Counted from the first letter of the stretch, positions 50,235 through 60,959 are shown. The stretch is 64,000 nt of DNA from Rhizobium cauense (GCF_019511525.1 NZ_JAEUAT010000005.1:1-64000), one strand, 5' to 3'. The notes: generated from the sequence alone by a model not told the origin. A program made the numbers and translations.

Positions 50235-51269
50235 CTATCGGCGAGCTGACTGAAGCGTCGTCGATAGAAGCGTTTGAAGCGCGATGCTGTCTTCAAGGCT
50301 CGCCCGCTTACGCGTTTGCAGGATAGCAGCCTGCAAGCGATTCGCTTCGCGGGCGACCGCATCGGATGACCAAGTGCGCAGTGCCTGCTCGATGATCGGC
50401 TTCCGCCGGAAGTGGAGATGACGGCCAAGTGTCTGCATGACCTGCGCGGCCGGCAAGCGTTTCTCTTCCATCTCCGTCTTCATGGCATCGAGCAGCTGGA
50501 ACTGTCTTAGGCACGCCTGTATGACCAGAAACACAGCGGTCTTGGATGATATAATCTTCTGCATGGCATGCAGGAAGCTGCTAGGGTTTCCGCTGAGAAC
50601 GGCATCAACGGCGTCATCCACGGAGATGGCGCTTGCGTCGCCGATGATCTCCGCGACATGATGCTCTTCGATCGTTGATTTGGTGCGGCAGTAGAGGGCG
50701 AGCTTTCGCACTTCGTTCCGAGAGGCGATGCGATCTCCGCCGATGAGATCCAGCAGAGCCTGCCGCGCTGCGGGTGTGATACCGAGGCCTTCGCTCGCGA
50801 GTTCGTTGTCAATCAGGCCGTTGAGTGCGCGTGTATCATCGGCATAGCACGGGATTGCCGCGACATTGCGGGCCGCCTCAGCGACCTTCCTAAGCAGCGA
50901 ACCCTTTTTGAGATCGCCGGCTTCAATCACAACAAAGGTCGCGTTCGGCATATCATTGGAGAGGAGCTGAAGTGAATCGACGAGATACTTCTCGTTGGAT
51001 GCCCCGCGGATCCAGATCAGCTTGTCTCCGCCGAAAAGGCCGATTGCGCCAGCCTCGTCAAGGAGGCGTCCCTGGTCCCGCTGCAGATCGCTGATATCGA
51101 GCTTTATCAACGAGAAGGGGTCATCGAGCGCAACACCAGTCTTTCTGGCAATCAGCGATGCCCGCTCGGAGACAAGTCCTCGATCCGGCCCGTAGATCAC
51201 AAACAGCTGATAGTTCTTCGCGGTTCGCTCGAGAAAGCCTTCAAACTCGTGCGATCTGATCTCTGACAC
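50235..51269 (-). CDS. holA: DNA polymerase III delta subunit
   Basis: Clamp-loader delta subunit that opens the sliding clamp. The 344-residue protein is typical in length. Features include the N-terminal YGPDRGLVSERASLI region, FVVIEAGDLKKGSLLRK, and a central segment with LIGGDRIASRNEVRKLALY. Delta lacks a functional P-loop, and none is seen here. It is the last gene of the leftward leuS-lptE-holA set, starting 11 bp after lptE, and converges on parB. Confidence 0.92.
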   Translation of the reverse strand: MSEIRSHEFEGFLERTAKNYQLFVIYGPDRGLVSERASLIARKTGVALDDPFSLIKLDISDLQRDQGRLLDEAGAIGLFGGDKLIWIRGASNEKYLVDSLQLLSNDMPNATFVVIEAGDLKKGSLLRKVAEAARNVAAIPCYADDTRALNGLIDNELASEGLGITPAARQALLDLIGGDRIASRNEVRKLALYCRTKSTIEEHHVAEIIGDASAISVDDAVDAVLSGNPSSFLHAMQKIISSKTAVFLVIQACLRQFQLLDAMKTEMEEKRLPAAQVMQTLGRHLHFRRKPIIEQALRTWSSDAVAREANRLQAAILQTRKRASLEDSIALQTLLSTTLQSARR

Positions 51270-51280
51270 CCGTCCGCTCC

Positions 51281-51802
51281 TCAGCGGCCGAGCGCGGCCG
51301 CGATATCAGCACCAACAAACTCGGCCACCTGCCGCGCAGCACGGTTCTCCGCGTCGCGGATGGCGCGCTGCTTGGCGAACTCCTGGCCCGGAAAGTCAAC
51401 CAGCGCGGTGGCGTAACGATTCCCGGCCTTGATGACGTGGCCGTCTTTTGTTGACTTCAGAGTATAGTCTACGCTGACGGTTGCACGTCCGGCCCGAGAC
51501 TGATCCGAAGACTCGACGAGAAGCGTATCGATCACGTTCGAGCGAGCGCTGAGCTCCACCTTGTATTCTGGGTTTGCCGGCTCGCCTGCGCCGCGTGAAG
51601 CAAGGAAAATCAATCGGTTGCGGACCTCCTGCTCGATACGAGAGGCTGGCTCCGAGAAACCTACCGACGTAAGTTTTTCCGCGACACCGGAGCTCTCGGA
51701 GTAGAGCGGGTGAACCTGGCAAGATGCAAGAAATGCCGTGGAAGTCAGGATTGCGGCAAGGCCGGTGGCGCGCACCAGCTTGAAAGCGATATCAAACGAC
51801 AA
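51281..51802 (-). CDS. lptE: LPS-assembly lipoprotein LptE
   Basis: A 173-residue lipoprotein of the LptE family, which plugs the LptD barrel and helps insert lipopolysaccharide in the outer membrane. The N-terminal signal peptide ends in the lipobox LASC with lipidated C28, directly followed by VHPLYSE. The mature domain is short and has no other strong motif. Context supports the call: leuS-lptE-holA is the usual proteobacterial gene order. The start overlaps the leuS stop by 11 bp. Confidence 0.88.
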   Translation of the reverse strand: MSFDIAFKLVRATGLAAILTSTAFLASCQVHPLYSESSGVAEKLTSVGFSEPASRIEQEVRNRLIFLASRGAGEPANPEYKVELSARSNVIDTLLVESSDQSRAGRATVSVDYTLKSTKDGHVIKAGNRYATALVDFPGQEFAKQRAIRDAENRAARQVAEFVGADIAAALGR

Positions 51803-54422
51803 TGTTCACAATCCTTTGCGGAACCACGATGATCTTCTTAGGCGTCTGACCGTTCAGAGCCTTCTTCACATCATCCAAAGCAAGCACACCCTCGGTTACG
51901 GCATTCTGATCTGCGTCGCGAGAAATTGTCAATTCGGCGCGCTTCTTGCCGTTGATCTGGACAGGCAAAATGACATCGTTTTCAACGACAAGGGCCTCGT
52001 CGTAGCGTGGCCAATTTGTCTCGGCCAGCAACCCGCCGTTACCGAGCGTTGCCCAGCATTCTTCAGCTAGATGCGGCGTCATGGGCGCTACCAGCTGGAT
52101 GAGGATCTCGGCGGCATCGCGTACGGCGGCGCGATATGCCGGATCGCCGTCGCCGGCGGCCACACGGGTCAATGGTGATGCCAATGCGTTGACCAGTTCG
52201 TAGATTCGCGCGACGGCCTTGTTGAACCAGAGGCGATCATAATCATTCTGCACAGCCTTCAAGGTCTTGTGCGCTATCTGCGAGATCGCTTGAGCATCGC
52301 CATCCTTAGCCGGAGTCGGAACAACATCGCGAAGATTGTCGGCTGCTTCCGCAATCAATCGCCACAGCCGCTGCGTAAACCGGTGAGCGCCCTCTACCCC
52401 AGCCTCAGACCAGATGACGTCACGCTCGGGCGGCGAATCCGAAAGCACGAAGAAACGGGCGGTATCAGCGCCATAGGAGGCAATGATATCATCCGGATCG
52501 ACCACGTTCTTTTTCGACTTCGACATCTTCTCGATCGATCCGATCGCTATTTCTTCACCGTTGGAAAGGTGGTAGGCGCGACGCTTTCCGTCCAGTTCCT
52601 CAATGCGAATGTCTGCCGGCGCGACCCACTCGCGGCTCATGCCTGTGCCGCGGCTATATGTTTCGTGCACAACCATGCCCTGGGTGAAGAGACCCTTGAA
52701 AGGCTCCTTAACATCCACATGGCCGGTCTCTCGCATTGCTCGCGTAAAGAAACGCGAATAGAGCAGATGCAGGATCGCGTGCTCGATACCGCCGATATAC
52801 TGGTCGACCGGCAGCCAGCGATTGGCGGCATCAGGATCGGTCGGCTTGCCTTCCCAAGGCGCGGTAAAGCGCGTGAAGTACCAGCTCGAATCGACAAAGG
52901 TGTCCATCGTGTCGGTTTCACGCCGCGCGTCCTTGCCGCAGTGTGGGCAGGCAACATGCCGCCACGTCGGATGACGGTCGAGTGGATTGCCGGGCTGGTC
53001 GAAAGTTACATCCTCTGGCAGCTTTACCGGCAGGTCCCTTTTCGGAACCGGAACAACGCCGCAATCTTCGCAGTGGATCACCGGGATCGGGCAGCCCCAA
53101 TAGCGCTGGCGTGAGATACCCCAGTCACGCAGACGGAAATTGACCTTGCGCTCGCCCTGCGGAGCGTTACCGAGTGTCATAGATGACAGACGATCAGCCA
53201 CGAGTTCGAATGCTTCGCTTGTGCTCTTGCCGTCGAGGAATCGCGAATTGATCATGACGCCATCGCCGTCATAGGCCACATCGCCAACGCTAAAGGTCGC
53301 GACATCGCCATCTGCCGGCATGACGACCGGAACCACGGGCAAGCCATACTTCCGCGCGAAGTCCAGGTCACGCTGATCCCCGGAAGGGCAGCCGAAAATT
53401 GCGCCGGTCCCGTAGTCCATGAGAACGAAGTTCGCGACGTAGACAGGCAGTTCCCACGAAGGATCGAGCGGATGCTTGACGCGAATGCCAGTATCGATGC
53501 CCTTTTTCTCGGCCGTCTCAAGGGCAGCGAGTGAGGTGCCCGCACGGCGGCATTCTTCGCAAAACGCATCGATAGCCGGATTCTTCGCGGCAGCGTCCCT
53601 AGCCAGCGGATGGTCGGCTGCGATCGCCAGGAAAGAGGCGCCAAAAAGCGTGTCCGGGCGGGTCGTGTAGACCTCGATCTCGCTTTCTCCGGCCGGTGCC
53701 GTCCCCTCAACGATCTCCCAGCGCAGCATCATGCCCTCGGAGCGCCCGATCCAGTTCTTCTGCATCAGCCGGACCTTCTCCGGCCACTGATCAAGCGTCT
53801 CCAATGCCTCGAGCAGGTCCTGGCTGAAGTCGGTGATCTTGAAGAACCATTGTGTCAATTCGCGCTGCTCGACGAGTGCGCCCGAGCGCCAGCCGCGTCC
53901 GTCGATCACCTGCTCATTGGCGAGAACCGTGTTGTCGACCGGATCCCAATTCACCTTCGATTGCTTGCGATAAACGAGCCCCTTCTCGAGGAAATCCACG
54001 AAAAGGTGCTGCTGATGCTGGTAGTAGGCGACATCACAGGTCGCGAATTCACGGCTCCAGTCCAGCGATAGCCCCATCGCTTTCAACTGAGACTTCATCG
54101 ACGCGATGTTCTGATAAGTCCAGGATGCGGGATGGACACCGCGTTCCATCGCTGCATTCTCGGCGGGCATGCCAAAAGCGTCCCAGCCCATCGGATGCAG
54201 CACGTTATAGCCGCGAGCGCGCTTGTAGCGGGCGACGACATCACCCATTGCGTAGTTTCGCACATGGCCCATGTGGATGCGGCCGGATGGATACGGAAAC
54301 ATTTCAAGGACATAGTACTTGTCGCGCGGATCGCTGTTGTCAGTCTCGAAGACCTTCGACTCGTTCCATTTCTGCTGCCAGCGAGGCTCGGCATCGCGCG
54401 GATTATAACGTTCGGTAGCCAT
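51792..54422 (-). CDS. leuS: Leucyl-tRNA synthetase
   Basis: Class I aminoacyl-tRNA synthetase charging tRNA-Leu. The 876-residue protein has the HIGH-type motif [15 protein letters not shown] near residues 43-57, an editing domain in the middle with [12 protein letters not shown], and the KMSKS motif [11 protein letters not shown] near 640. Zinc-binding cysteines are visible in CEDCG and CPHCG. The ATG at 54420-54422 is divergent from the PLP homeostasis gene across 200 bp. It leads the leuS-lptE-holA operon. Confidence 0.98.
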   Translation of the reverse strand: MATERYNPRDAEPRWQQKWNESKVFETDNSDPRDKYYVLEMFPYPSGRIHMGHVRNYAMGDVVARYKRARGYNVLHPMGWDAFGMPAENAAMERGVHPASWTYQNIASMKSQLKAMGLSLDWSREFATCDVAYYQHQQHLFVDFLEKGLVYRKQSKVNWDPVDNTVLANEQVIDGRGWRSGALVEQRELTQWFFKITDFSQDLLEALETLDQWPEKVRLMQKNWIGRSEGMMLRWEIVEGTAPAGESEIEVYTTRPDTLFGASFLAIAADHPLARDAAAKNPAIDAFCEECRRAGTSLAALETAEKKGIDTGIRVKHPLDPSWELPVYVANFVLMDYGTGAIFGCPSGDQRDLDFARKYGLPVVPVVMPADGDVATFSVGDVAYDGDGVMINSRFLDGKSTSEAFELVADRLSSMTLGNAPQGERKVNFRLRDWGISRQRYWGCPIPVIHCEDCGVVPVPKRDLPVKLPEDVTFDQPGNPLDRHPTWRHVACPHCGKDARRETDTMDTFVDSSWYFTRFTAPWEGKPTDPDAANRWLPVDQYIGGIEHAILHLLYSRFFTRAMRETGHVDVKEPFKGLFTQGMVVHETYSRGTGMSREWVAPADIRIEELDGKRRAYHLSNGEEIAIGSIEKMSKSKKNVVDPDDIIASYGADTARFFVLSDSPPERDVIWSEAGVEGAHRFTQRLWRLIAEAADNLRDVVPTPAKDGDAQAISQIAHKTLKAVQNDYDRLWFNKAVARIYELVNALASPLTRVAAGDGDPAYRAAVRDAAEILIQLVAPMTPHLAEECWATLGNGGLLAETNWPRYDEALVVENDVILPVQINGKKRAELTISRDADQNAVTEGVLALDDVKKALNGQTPKKIIVVPQRIVNIVV

Positions 54423-54623
54423 GGTATTCGTATTTCCGAAAAATCAGGGGAAGTTGGTGGTGACCTTCACCATGAAACCACCGTAGCGTCAAGTTTTTAC
54501 GGGTTCGGAAGGAGCCTGATCTCAGCCTGCCTGCCGCGATTTCTCACGCGCAGGGCCTTGGCAAGCACGGCCCAGGCGTCTAGTGCATTGCCATCTTTTC
54601 ATAGGGTCATGTCGAGGCGAGTG

Positions 54624-55283
54624 ATGGAACTTGAAGAGCGATTGAACGATGTCCGCTCACGCATCGCGGCAGCCGAACGGCTGGGCGGACGAACAGACGG
54701 TTCGGTTCAGCTTGTCGCCGTCTCAAAGACGTTCGATGCAGATGCGATACGTCCAGCACTGCAGGCTGGGCAGCGCATCTTCGGGGAAAACAGGGTTCAG
54801 GAAGGCCAAGGAAAATGGCCAGAGCTGAAATCGGAGACACCTGGGATCGAACTTCATCTCATTGGACCTCTACAGTCGAACAAGGCGGCAGAGGCAGTTG
54901 CATTGTTCGACGTGATCGAGACAGTCGATCGCGAGAAGATTGCCCGCGTGCTTGCTGACGAAATGAAGCGTCAGGCAAAGACCCCTCGCCTCTACGTCCA
55001 GGTAAATACGGGGCTTGAGCCGCAGAAGGCTGGGATCACGCCGAATGATACTGTGGCCTTTGTCGATTTCTGTCGCGACGAACTCGGCCTGACCATCGAA
55101 GGACTAATGTGTATCCCGCCGGCAGATGAAAATCCCGGTCCGCATTTCGCGTTGCTCGGAAAACTTGCCCAGGCCTCTGGGGTCGAGAAACTCTCGATGG
55201 GGATGTCGGGGGACTATGAAACGGCCATTGCCTTTGGCGCGACCAGCGTTCGCGTTGGCTCCGCGATTTTCGGCGTCCGCTGA
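54624..55283 (+). CDS. Pyridoxal phosphate homeostasis protein (YggS family)
   Basis: A 219-residue alanine-racemase-fold protein that binds PLP and affects vitamin B6 and amino acid balance. The PLP lysine is in LVAVSKTF near residue 38. FGENRVQEGQGKW, LHLIGPLQSNKA, and the C-terminal LSMGMSGDYETAIAFGATSVRVGSAIFG are all diagnostic. ATG 54624 is chosen; ATG 54609, five codons earlier, is also in frame. An acyl-CoA synthetase gene follows after about 80 bp. Confidence 0.93.
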   Translation: MELEERLNDVRSRIAAAERLGGRTDGSVQLVAVSKTFDADAIRPALQAGQRIFGENRVQEGQGKWPELKSETPGIELHLIGPLQSNKAAEAVALFDVIETVDREKIARVLADEMKRQAKTPRLYVQVNTGLEPQKAGITPNDTVAFVDFCRDELGLTIEGLMCIPPADENPGPHFALLGKLAQASGVEKLSMGMSGDYETAIAFGATSVRVGSAIFGVR

Positions 55284-55366
55284 CACGCTGCTTTCGTCGG
55301 GCTTTCACTCCTCTGCTACCTCTCCTAGACTGCCAAAATGACTTGCAGTGTCCTGGGGAGGAGCAG

Positions 55367-57277
55367 ATGCAGGGAGATTATCGGCAGTCCTATGCGAAGT
55401 GGGAGGGCGATCCGGAGGCCTTTTGGCGGGAGGCAGCGGCCGCGATCACCTGGTTCAAAGAGCCGGAGCTGACTTTCTCACGAGAGGGCGGCCCATATGG
55501 CCGTTGGTTTGCCGGGGGAGAAACCAATACCTGCTACAACTGTGTTGACCGCCACGTTCTGGCTGGTCGCGGTGGTGATACGGCGTTCATCTACGATAGC
55601 CCAATCAGCGGCGCGAAGGCTGCATTCAGCTATGGCGAAGTCCTTGCCGAAGTGAGCGCCATTGCCGTGACCCTGCGGCAACGGGGGATCGCAAAAGGCG
55701 ACCGCGTCATCATCTACATGCCCATGGTGCCGCAGGCAGTCTTTTCAATGCTTGCCTGCGCGCGCATCGGGGCCGTCCATTCCGTTGTGTTTGGTGGTTT
55801 TGCCGCAAATGAACTCGCCGCCCGCATCGACGATTCGGAAGCGAAACTTATCATCACGGCAAGCTGCGGGCTCGAACCGGGGCGCGTGATTCCGTACAAG
55901 CCCCTGGTTGATCGTGCGATCGCCATCGCCAAAACAAAGCCGACCTCCTGTCTCGTCTTGCAGCGGCCGCAGCTTGTGGCTGACCTGATCGATGGTCGAG
56001 ACGCGGATTTCGAAGCCGCTGTCGCAAAAAACCGTGGCGCAAACGTCGAATGCACGCCCGTCCGGGCAACGGATGAACTCTATATTCTCTACACATCCGG
56101 TACGACGGGCCAACCCAAGGGCGTCGTGCGCGATAATGGCGGCCATATGGTCGCCCTGAACTGGTCGATGGCCAACATCTTCGGCATCAAGCAGGGAGAA
56201 GTGTTTTGGGCCGCATCCGACATCGGATGGGTCGTCGGCCATTCCTACATCGTATACGCACCGCTGCTGGCTGGCGCCGCCAGCGTGATATTCGAAGGAA
56301 AGCCGGTTGGTGCGCCGGACGCCGGTGTCTTTTGGCGTATCGCTTCGGAACATGATGTCCGCGTTCTTTTCACCGCACCTACCGCCTTCCGGGCTATTCG
56401 CCGAGAAGACAGTGAAGGTGCTCACATCAAGGCGTATTCGATGCCGAACTTCCGTGGCCTGTTCCTGGCAGGTGAGCGGGCGGATCCGGAAACACTTAAG
56501 TGGGCTGAGCGCATGCTTGATGTTCCGGTCATCGATCACTGGTGGCAAACGGAAAGCGGATGGCCGATGGTGGCGAATCCGTTGGGTCTTGAGCTTCTTC
56601 CCGTCAAGCACGGCTCGCCATCCGTACCGATGCCTGGCTACGACATCCACGTCCTCGATGATGCCGGCCATCCGGTTGCGCCGGGTACCCTTGGGAATAT
56701 TGTCGTGAAGCTTCCCCTGCCCCCTGGTTGCCTGCCCACACTATGGAATGCTGACGAGCGTTTTCGCTCGGCTTACCTGGCAGAGTTTCCCGGCTACTAC
56801 AAAACAGCGGATGCCGGTTACATCGACGAAGACGGTTATCTCTTTATCATGGCGCGAACTGACGACATCATCAATTGTGCCGGTCACCGCCTATCAACCG
56901 GAGCAATGGAAGAGGTCTGCGCGACGCATCCGGATGTCGCTGAATGTGCGGTGGTCGGAATTGCCGACCAGTTGAAGGGGCAGGTCCCCTGCGGCTTCCT
57001 AGTCCTGAAGAAGAATGTTTCACGGGAAACATCGGTAATCGAGTCTGAGGTCGTGAATCTGATCCGCGATGCGATCGGCCCGGTCGCGGCCTTCAAGACC
57101 GCAATCATCGTCGAGCGCCTTCCAAAGACCCGCTCAGGCAAGATTCTTCGCGGCACGATGCAGAAGATTGCAGATGGCGTTCCATGGAAGATGCCTGCGA
57201 CGATCGACGATCCTGATATTCTCGAGGAGATCGCGGCGGCTCTGCGCCAGCGTGGGTTTGGCTCGCTGCCTATGTAG
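55367..57277 (+). CDS. Acyl-CoA synthetase, propionyl/acetyl-CoA type (PrpE-like)
   Basis: A 636-residue AMP-forming acyl-CoA synthetase that activates a short carboxylic acid by way of an acyl-adenylate. The ATP loop is YTSGTTGQPKG near residue 240. The hinge and core motifs WWQTESGWPM, YKTADAGYIDEDGYLFIMARTDD and the C-terminal catalytic lysine in RSGKILRGTM are intact. It is a paralogue of the acsA product downstream but shorter and distinct; propionate or another small acid is the likely substrate. GGGGAGGAG precedes the ATG. Codons for N-V-S-R-E-T near residue 554 contain a parS-like palindrome. Confidence 0.88.
   Translation: MQGDYRQSYAKWEGDPEAFWREAAAAITWFKEPELTFSREGGPYGRWFAGGETNTCYNCVDRHVLAGRGGDTAFIYDSPISGAKAAFSYGEVLAEVSAIAVTLRQRGIAKGDRVIIYMPMVPQAVFSMLACARIGAVHSVVFGGFAANELAARIDDSEAKLIITASCGLEPGRVIPYKPLVDRAIAIAKTKPTSCLVLQRPQLVADLIDGRDADFEAAVAKNRGANVECTPVRATDELYILYTSGTTGQPKGVVRDNGGHMVALNWSMANIFGIKQGEVFWAASDIGWVVGHSYIVYAPLLAGAASVIFEGKPVGAPDAGVFWRIASEHDVRVLFTAPTAFRAIRREDSEGAHIKAYSMPNFRGLFLAGERADPETLKWAERMLDVPVIDHWWQTESGWPMVANPLGLELLPVKHGSPSVPMPGYDIHVLDDAGHPVAPGTLGNIVVKLPLPPGCLPTLWNADERFRSAYLAEFPGYYKTADAGYIDEDGYLFIMARTDDIINCAGHRLSTGAMEEVCATHPDVAECAVVGIADQLKGQVPCGFLVLKKNVSRETSVIESEVVNLIRDAIGPVAAFKTAIIVERLPKTRSGKILRGTMQKIADGVPWKMPATIDDPDILEEIAAALRQRGFGSLPM
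57016..57031. promoter_or_regulatory. Near-consensus parS-like palindrome inside acyl-CoA synthetase gene
   Basis: TGTTTCACGGGAAACA differs from parS at one central base (T to G), which breaks the CACGTG core. It lies 15.8 kb from the inferred oriC. Like the rsmG site it encodes V-S-R-E-T. It may be a weak or decayed site. Confidence 0.5.
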
Positions 57278-57291
57278 ATGCTGAAAACAGA

Positions 57292-57317
57292 AAGGCCCCG
57301 CTTGCGCAGGGCCTTAT
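57292..57317 (+). terminator. Bidirectional terminator between acyl-CoA synthetase gene and trcR
   Basis: Stem AAGGCCC/GGGCCTT (57292-57298 with 57309-57315) with a 10-nt loop lies just after the acyl-CoA synthetase stop. It is followed by ATTC on the plus strand and by TCTGTTTT on the minus strand, where it can serve trcR. Confidence 0.7.
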
Positions 57318-57337
57318 TCATCGGTTTCTCAAGACAA

Positions 57338-58036
57338 TCAGTATTGATCGTCTTCGTCCTCGTCTTTCGGAGAAGACTTCAGGGACTTGAGCTTTGCGAA
57401 GACGGCATCGGCGTCGATTTCTTTTTCTTCCTCGCGCTCATGGCTCGTCAGCCGCTCGGTTTCATGTGCCGACTGCAAGGTTGCTCCAAGTTCGGCCGCG
57501 GTTGGCAGAGGACGACCCTTTGCCGCCTTTTCGACTTCCATGTCTAGGTCGATCTGGCTGCAAAGGCCAAGCGTGACCGGATCCATCGGCGTCAGATTTG
57601 CGGAGTTCCAGTGTGTACGCTCGCGGATCTGCTCGATCGTCGATTTCGTCGTGCCGACGAGGCGAGAAATCTGGGCGTCCTTCAGTTCCGGATGGTTGCG
57701 CACCAGCCAAAGAATAGCATTCGGGCGATCCTGGCGCTTGGAAACCGGTGTATAGCGCGGTCCACGGCGTTTGGATTCAGGCACGCGAACCTTGGGCTCG
57801 GAAAGCTTCAGCTTGTGTGCCGGGTTCTTTTCGGCACGGGCGATTTCGTCGCGGGAAAGCTGGCCGGTTGAGATCGGATCGAGCCCCTTGATGCCCTGCG
57901 CGGCTTCGCCATCGGCAATCGCCTTCACTTCGAGAGGATGCAGCTTGCAGAACTGTGCGATCTGGTCGAATGACAGGGCTGTGTTGTCGACGAGCCAGAT
58001 GGCGGTCGCCTTCGGCATGAGCAATTGTTGAGCCAT
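57338..58036 (-). CDS. trcR: Cell cycle transcriptional regulator TrcR (DUF1013)
   Basis: A 232-residue protein of the DUF1013 family, found across alphaproteobacteria and named TrcR for its link to cell-cycle transcription. It begins MAQQLLMPKATAIWLVDNTALSFDQIAQFC, a helix-turn-helix-like segment. A second such segment lies at about 117-140, with ISRLVGTTKSTIEQIRERTHW. The C-terminus is highly acidic and ends DEDEDDQY. It stands between two acyl-CoA synthetase genes, leftward, with a shared terminator. Direct targets cannot be read from the sequence. Confidence 0.88.
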   Translation of the reverse strand: MAQQLLMPKATAIWLVDNTALSFDQIAQFCKLHPLEVKAIADGEAAQGIKGLDPISTGQLSRDEIARAEKNPAHKLKLSEPKVRVPESKRRGPRYTPVSKRQDRPNAILWLVRNHPELKDAQISRLVGTTKSTIEQIRERTHWNSANLTPMDPVTLGLCSQIDLDMEVEKAAKGRPLPTAAELGATLQSAHETERLTSHEREEEKEIDADAVFAKLKSLKSSPKDEDEDDQY

Positions 58037-58258
58037 GGATATAGTCCTTCTGTCGTCCGCGCCGGTGTCGCGGTCCGTGGATTGTCACCACTATGTCCGG
58101 GAAATATGGCGCTATATAACCGTAGTGACACAGAATTGCAATTGATCACGAATGAAATGACCTTTGTCTAATTGCCGGTCAAATGCGACCTGCTATGAAT
58201 GCCTAAAGCCAGGCCGGGCTGCTTCATTTTGTCCGGTGTCCGTGTGAGGAGGAGTTCC

Positions 58259-60214
58259 ATGTCGGAAAAGATCTACCCGGTGCAAAAGCCGGTGAAGAAC
58301 CATGCGCTTATCGATAAGGCCAAGTACGAAAAATGGTACGAGGAAAGCATCGAGAACCCCGATAAGTTTTGGGGCAAGCATGGCAAGCGGATCGACTGGT
58401 TCAAGCCCTACACCAAGGTCAAGAACACGTCTTTCACAGGCAAGGTCTCGATCAAGTGGTTTGAGGACGGGCAGACCAACGTTTCGTACAACTGTATCGA
58501 CCGGCACCTGAAGACCAACGGCAATCAGGTGGCCATCATCTTTGAAGGCGACAATCCTTACGTCGACAAGAAGATTACCTACAACGAGCTCTATGAGCAT
58601 GTTTGCCGTATGGCGAACGTCATGAAAAAGCATGGCGTCAAGAAAGGTGATCGCGTCACCATCTACATGCCGATGATCCCGGAAGCAGCCTATGCGATGC
58701 TCGCCTGCGCTCGCATCGGAGCCGTGCATTCGGTCGTATTCGGCGGCTTCTCGCCGGAAGCGCTGGCCGGCCGCATCGTCGACTGCGAATCGACTTTCGT
58801 GATCACCTGCGACGAGGGCGTCCGCGGCGGCAAGCCGGTGCCGTTGAAGGATAATACCGATACAGCAATTCATATTGCCGCTCGCCAGCATGTTATTGTC
58901 GACAAGGTTCTGGTGGTCCGGCGTACGGGCGGCAAGACCGGTTGGGCGCCAGGTCGCGACCTCTGGTATCACCAGGAGATCGCGACGGTTAAGCCTGAGT
59001 GCCCGCCGGTGAAGATGAAGGCGGAGGATCCGCTGTTTATCCTCTACACTTCAGGCTCCACGGGAAAGCCGAAGGGTGTGCTGCATACAACGGGCGGCTA
59101 TCTTGTCTATGCAGCGATGACCCACGAATATGTGTTCGACTACCACCCGGGTGATATCTACTGGTGCACCGCCGACGTGGGCTGGGTGACCGGCCATTCC
59201 TACATTGTCTACGGTCCGCTTGCGAATTGCGCGACGACACTGATGTTCGAAGGCGTGCCGAATTTTCCGGATCAGGGCCGATTCTGGGAAGTCATCGACA
59301 AGCATAAGGTCAATATCTTCTACACAGCGCCGACGGCGATCCGCTCGCTGATGGGCGCCGGCGATCACTTCGTCACGCGCTCGGCGCGTTCGAGCTTGCG
59401 CTTGCTCGGAACGGTCGGCGAGCCGATCAATCCCGAAGCTTGGGAGTGGTATTACAATGTCGTTGGCGACAAGCGCTGCCCGGTGATCGATACATGGTGG
59501 CAGACGGAAACCGGCGGCCACATGATCACGCCGCTTCCCGGTGCGACAGACCTGAAACCGGGTTCGGCGACGAAGCCGTTCTTCGGCGTCAAGCCGCAGC
59601 TTGTCGACAACGAAGGCAAGGTCCTGGAGGGAGCTGCCGACGGAAACCTCTGCATCACAGATAGCTGGCCTGGACAGATGCGTACCGTCTACGGCGACCA
59701 CGAGCGCTTTATCCAGACCTACTTCTCGACGTATAAAGGCAAATATTTCACCGGTGACGGCTGCCGACGGGATGAGGATGGCTATTACTGGATCACAGGT
59801 CGCGTCGATGACGTGCTGAACGTCTCGGGCCATCGCCTCGGCACCGCCGAGGTCGAGTCCGCGCTCGTTTCGCACAATCTTGTGTCGGAGGCCGCGGTCG
59901 TCGGTTACCCGCATCCGATCAAGGGGCAAGGCATTTATTGCTACGTGACGCTGATGGCCGGCAATGAGGGCTCGGACGAATTACGGCAGCAACTGATCAA
60001 GCATGTTCGCGGTGAGATCGGCCCGATCGCCGCGCCTGACAAGATACAGTTCGCACCGGGTCTTCCGAAGACCCGTTCGGGCAAGATCATGCGCCGCATC
60101 CTGCGCAAGATTGCCGAGGACGATTTCGGCTCTCTGGGCGATACCTCGACGCTTGCCGATCCGGCGGTTGTCGATGACCTGATCGCAAACCGCCAGAACA
60201 AGGCGATTGCCTAA
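58259..60214 (+). CDS. acsA: Acetyl-CoA synthetase
   Basis: AMP-forming enzyme that activates acetate to acetyl-CoA for assimilation. The 651-residue protein has the standard Acs length. The ATP loop is [11 protein letters not shown] near residue 263, followed by [19 protein letters not shown], the substrate-pocket region [16 protein letters not shown], and the C-terminal lysine in [14 protein letters not shown], the usual acetylation site that controls activity. GGAGGAG lies directly upstream of the ATG at 58259. It ends at a strong terminator. Confidence 0.97.
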   Translation: MSEKIYPVQKPVKNHALIDKAKYEKWYEESIENPDKFWGKHGKRIDWFKPYTKVKNTSFTGKVSIKWFEDGQTNVSYNCIDRHLKTNGNQVAIIFEGDNPYVDKKITYNELYEHVCRMANVMKKHGVKKGDRVTIYMPMIPEAAYAMLACARIGAVHSVVFGGFSPEALAGRIVDCESTFVITCDEGVRGGKPVPLKDNTDTAIHIAARQHVIVDKVLVVRRTGGKTGWAPGRDLWYHQEIATVKPECPPVKMKAEDPLFILYTSGSTGKPKGVLHTTGGYLVYAAMTHEYVFDYHPGDIYWCTADVGWVTGHSYIVYGPLANCATTLMFEGVPNFPDQGRFWEVIDKHKVNIFYTAPTAIRSLMGAGDHFVTRSARSSLRLLGTVGEPINPEAWEWYYNVVGDKRCPVIDTWWQTETGGHMITPLPGATDLKPGSATKPFFGVKPQLVDNEGKVLEGAADGNLCITDSWPGQMRTVYGDHERFIQTYFSTYKGKYFTGDGCRRDEDGYYWITGRVDDVLNVSGHRLGTAEVESALVSHNLVSEAAVVGYPHPIKGQGIYCYVTLMAGNEGSDELRQQLIKHVRGEIGPIAAPDKIQFAPGLPKTRSGKIMRRILRKIAEDDFGSLGDTSTLADPAVVDDLIANRQNKAIA

Positions 60215-60220
60215 TGAAAA

Positions 60221-60256
60221 AAGCCGCCCTGAGTGATCGGGGCGGCTTCGTTTTTT
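60221..60256 (+). terminator. Terminator of acsA, shared with the nuclease gene
   Basis: A 9-bp stem AAGCCGCCC/GGGCGGCTT (60221-60229 with 60240-60248) with a 10-nt loop is followed by CGTTTTTT. On the other strand the left flank AAAA gives a T tail for the convergent nuclease gene, whose stop lies at 60255-60257. Confidence 0.9.
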
Positions 60257-60695
60257 AGGGACAGGCTTCCCGCGGTTTTCGGCCGCCATCGTATGCCCGG
60301 ACCATTCCTTCATCCAAAAGGTTCTGAGCCGGATCCCGGCCGTCCGAAAGTGTGACATTTGCCAGGATACGGCCGAAATACTTGTCGCCCTCGATGTGGG
60401 TAAGCCGGATTTCAGGTGATCCTGAGGTCAGTCCTTCCAGCGCATGGCGAGCATCAATCCCCGCGCGCCTTACTTCAGCACAGCTGGAGTGCATTTCGGG
60501 GGCGTCGATACCGCGAATCCGAACGTAGACTTCCATTGTCTGCTGCGGCCACGGACGCGCTTCAACCAGCAGCGTGTCTCCGTCGATCACTCGTAGGATT
60601 TCAGCTGCTACCGGCCCTTCTATTTCGTCGCGTGCCACGGATGCGACAGGAGACACCATAAGGGTCAGAGCAATAAGTGAAGCAATTTTCCTCAT
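60255..60695 (-). CDS. Secreted thermonuclease-like (SNase) protein
   Basis: A 146-residue protein with an N-terminal signal peptide (about residues 1-21, cleaved near SVARD) and a staphylococcal nuclease-like fold. The calcium/catalytic region ILRVIDGDTLLVEA and VRIRGIDAPEM, and the later GDKYFGRILANV with a catalytic-type arginine, are in the expected order. It should be exported to the periplasm or outside. Its substrate is not known; many such rhizobial proteins are uncharacterised. It converges on acsA. Confidence 0.85.
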   Translation of the reverse strand: MRKIASLIALTLMVSPVASVARDEIEGPVAAEILRVIDGDTLLVEARPWPQQTMEVYVRIRGIDAPEMHSSCAEVRRAGIDARHALEGLTSGSPEIRLTHIEGDKYFGRILANVTLSDGRDPAQNLLDEGMVRAYDGGRKPREACP

Positions 60696-60743
60696 AAAAG
60701 GAATAAATTCCGATCAACAGGGAAGGTCAATAGGAATATTTAC

Positions 60744-60959
60744 TTAGAAATCGATCGCCCTGCCATTTATTTCCCAGTCTCCGAAACGGGAGGGATCGGC
60801 ACCGCCGCGACCACCGATCTCTGCCGGCATTTCCACCGGCTTCTCATTTCGACGACGCGCTTCCGCCTCGGCAAGCGCGCGCTTGGCAGCTGGCGAAAGC
60901 AACTTGCGAGGCGTCTCGGCCGTCACGGTTTCGTTGTTGTCGTTATCTGCTGCCTGCAT
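60744..60959 (-). CDS. DUF1674 protein, SDHAF4-like succinate dehydrogenase assembly factor
   Basis: A 71-residue protein whose C-terminus has the DUF1674 signature GGADPSRFGDWEINGRAIDF. The family is the bacterial relative of mitochondrial SDHAF4, which helps mature the flavinated succinate dehydrogenase subunit. The N-terminal half is charged and likely disordered. The ATG at 60957-60959 (M-Q-A-A-D-N-D-N) is chosen; an earlier start adds 16 residues without family character. It is divergent from htpX. No sdh genes are nearby. Confidence 0.85.
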   Translation of the reverse strand: MQAADNDNNETVTAETPRKLLSPAAKRALAEAEARRRNEKPVEMPAEIGGRGGADPSRFGDWEINGRAIDF

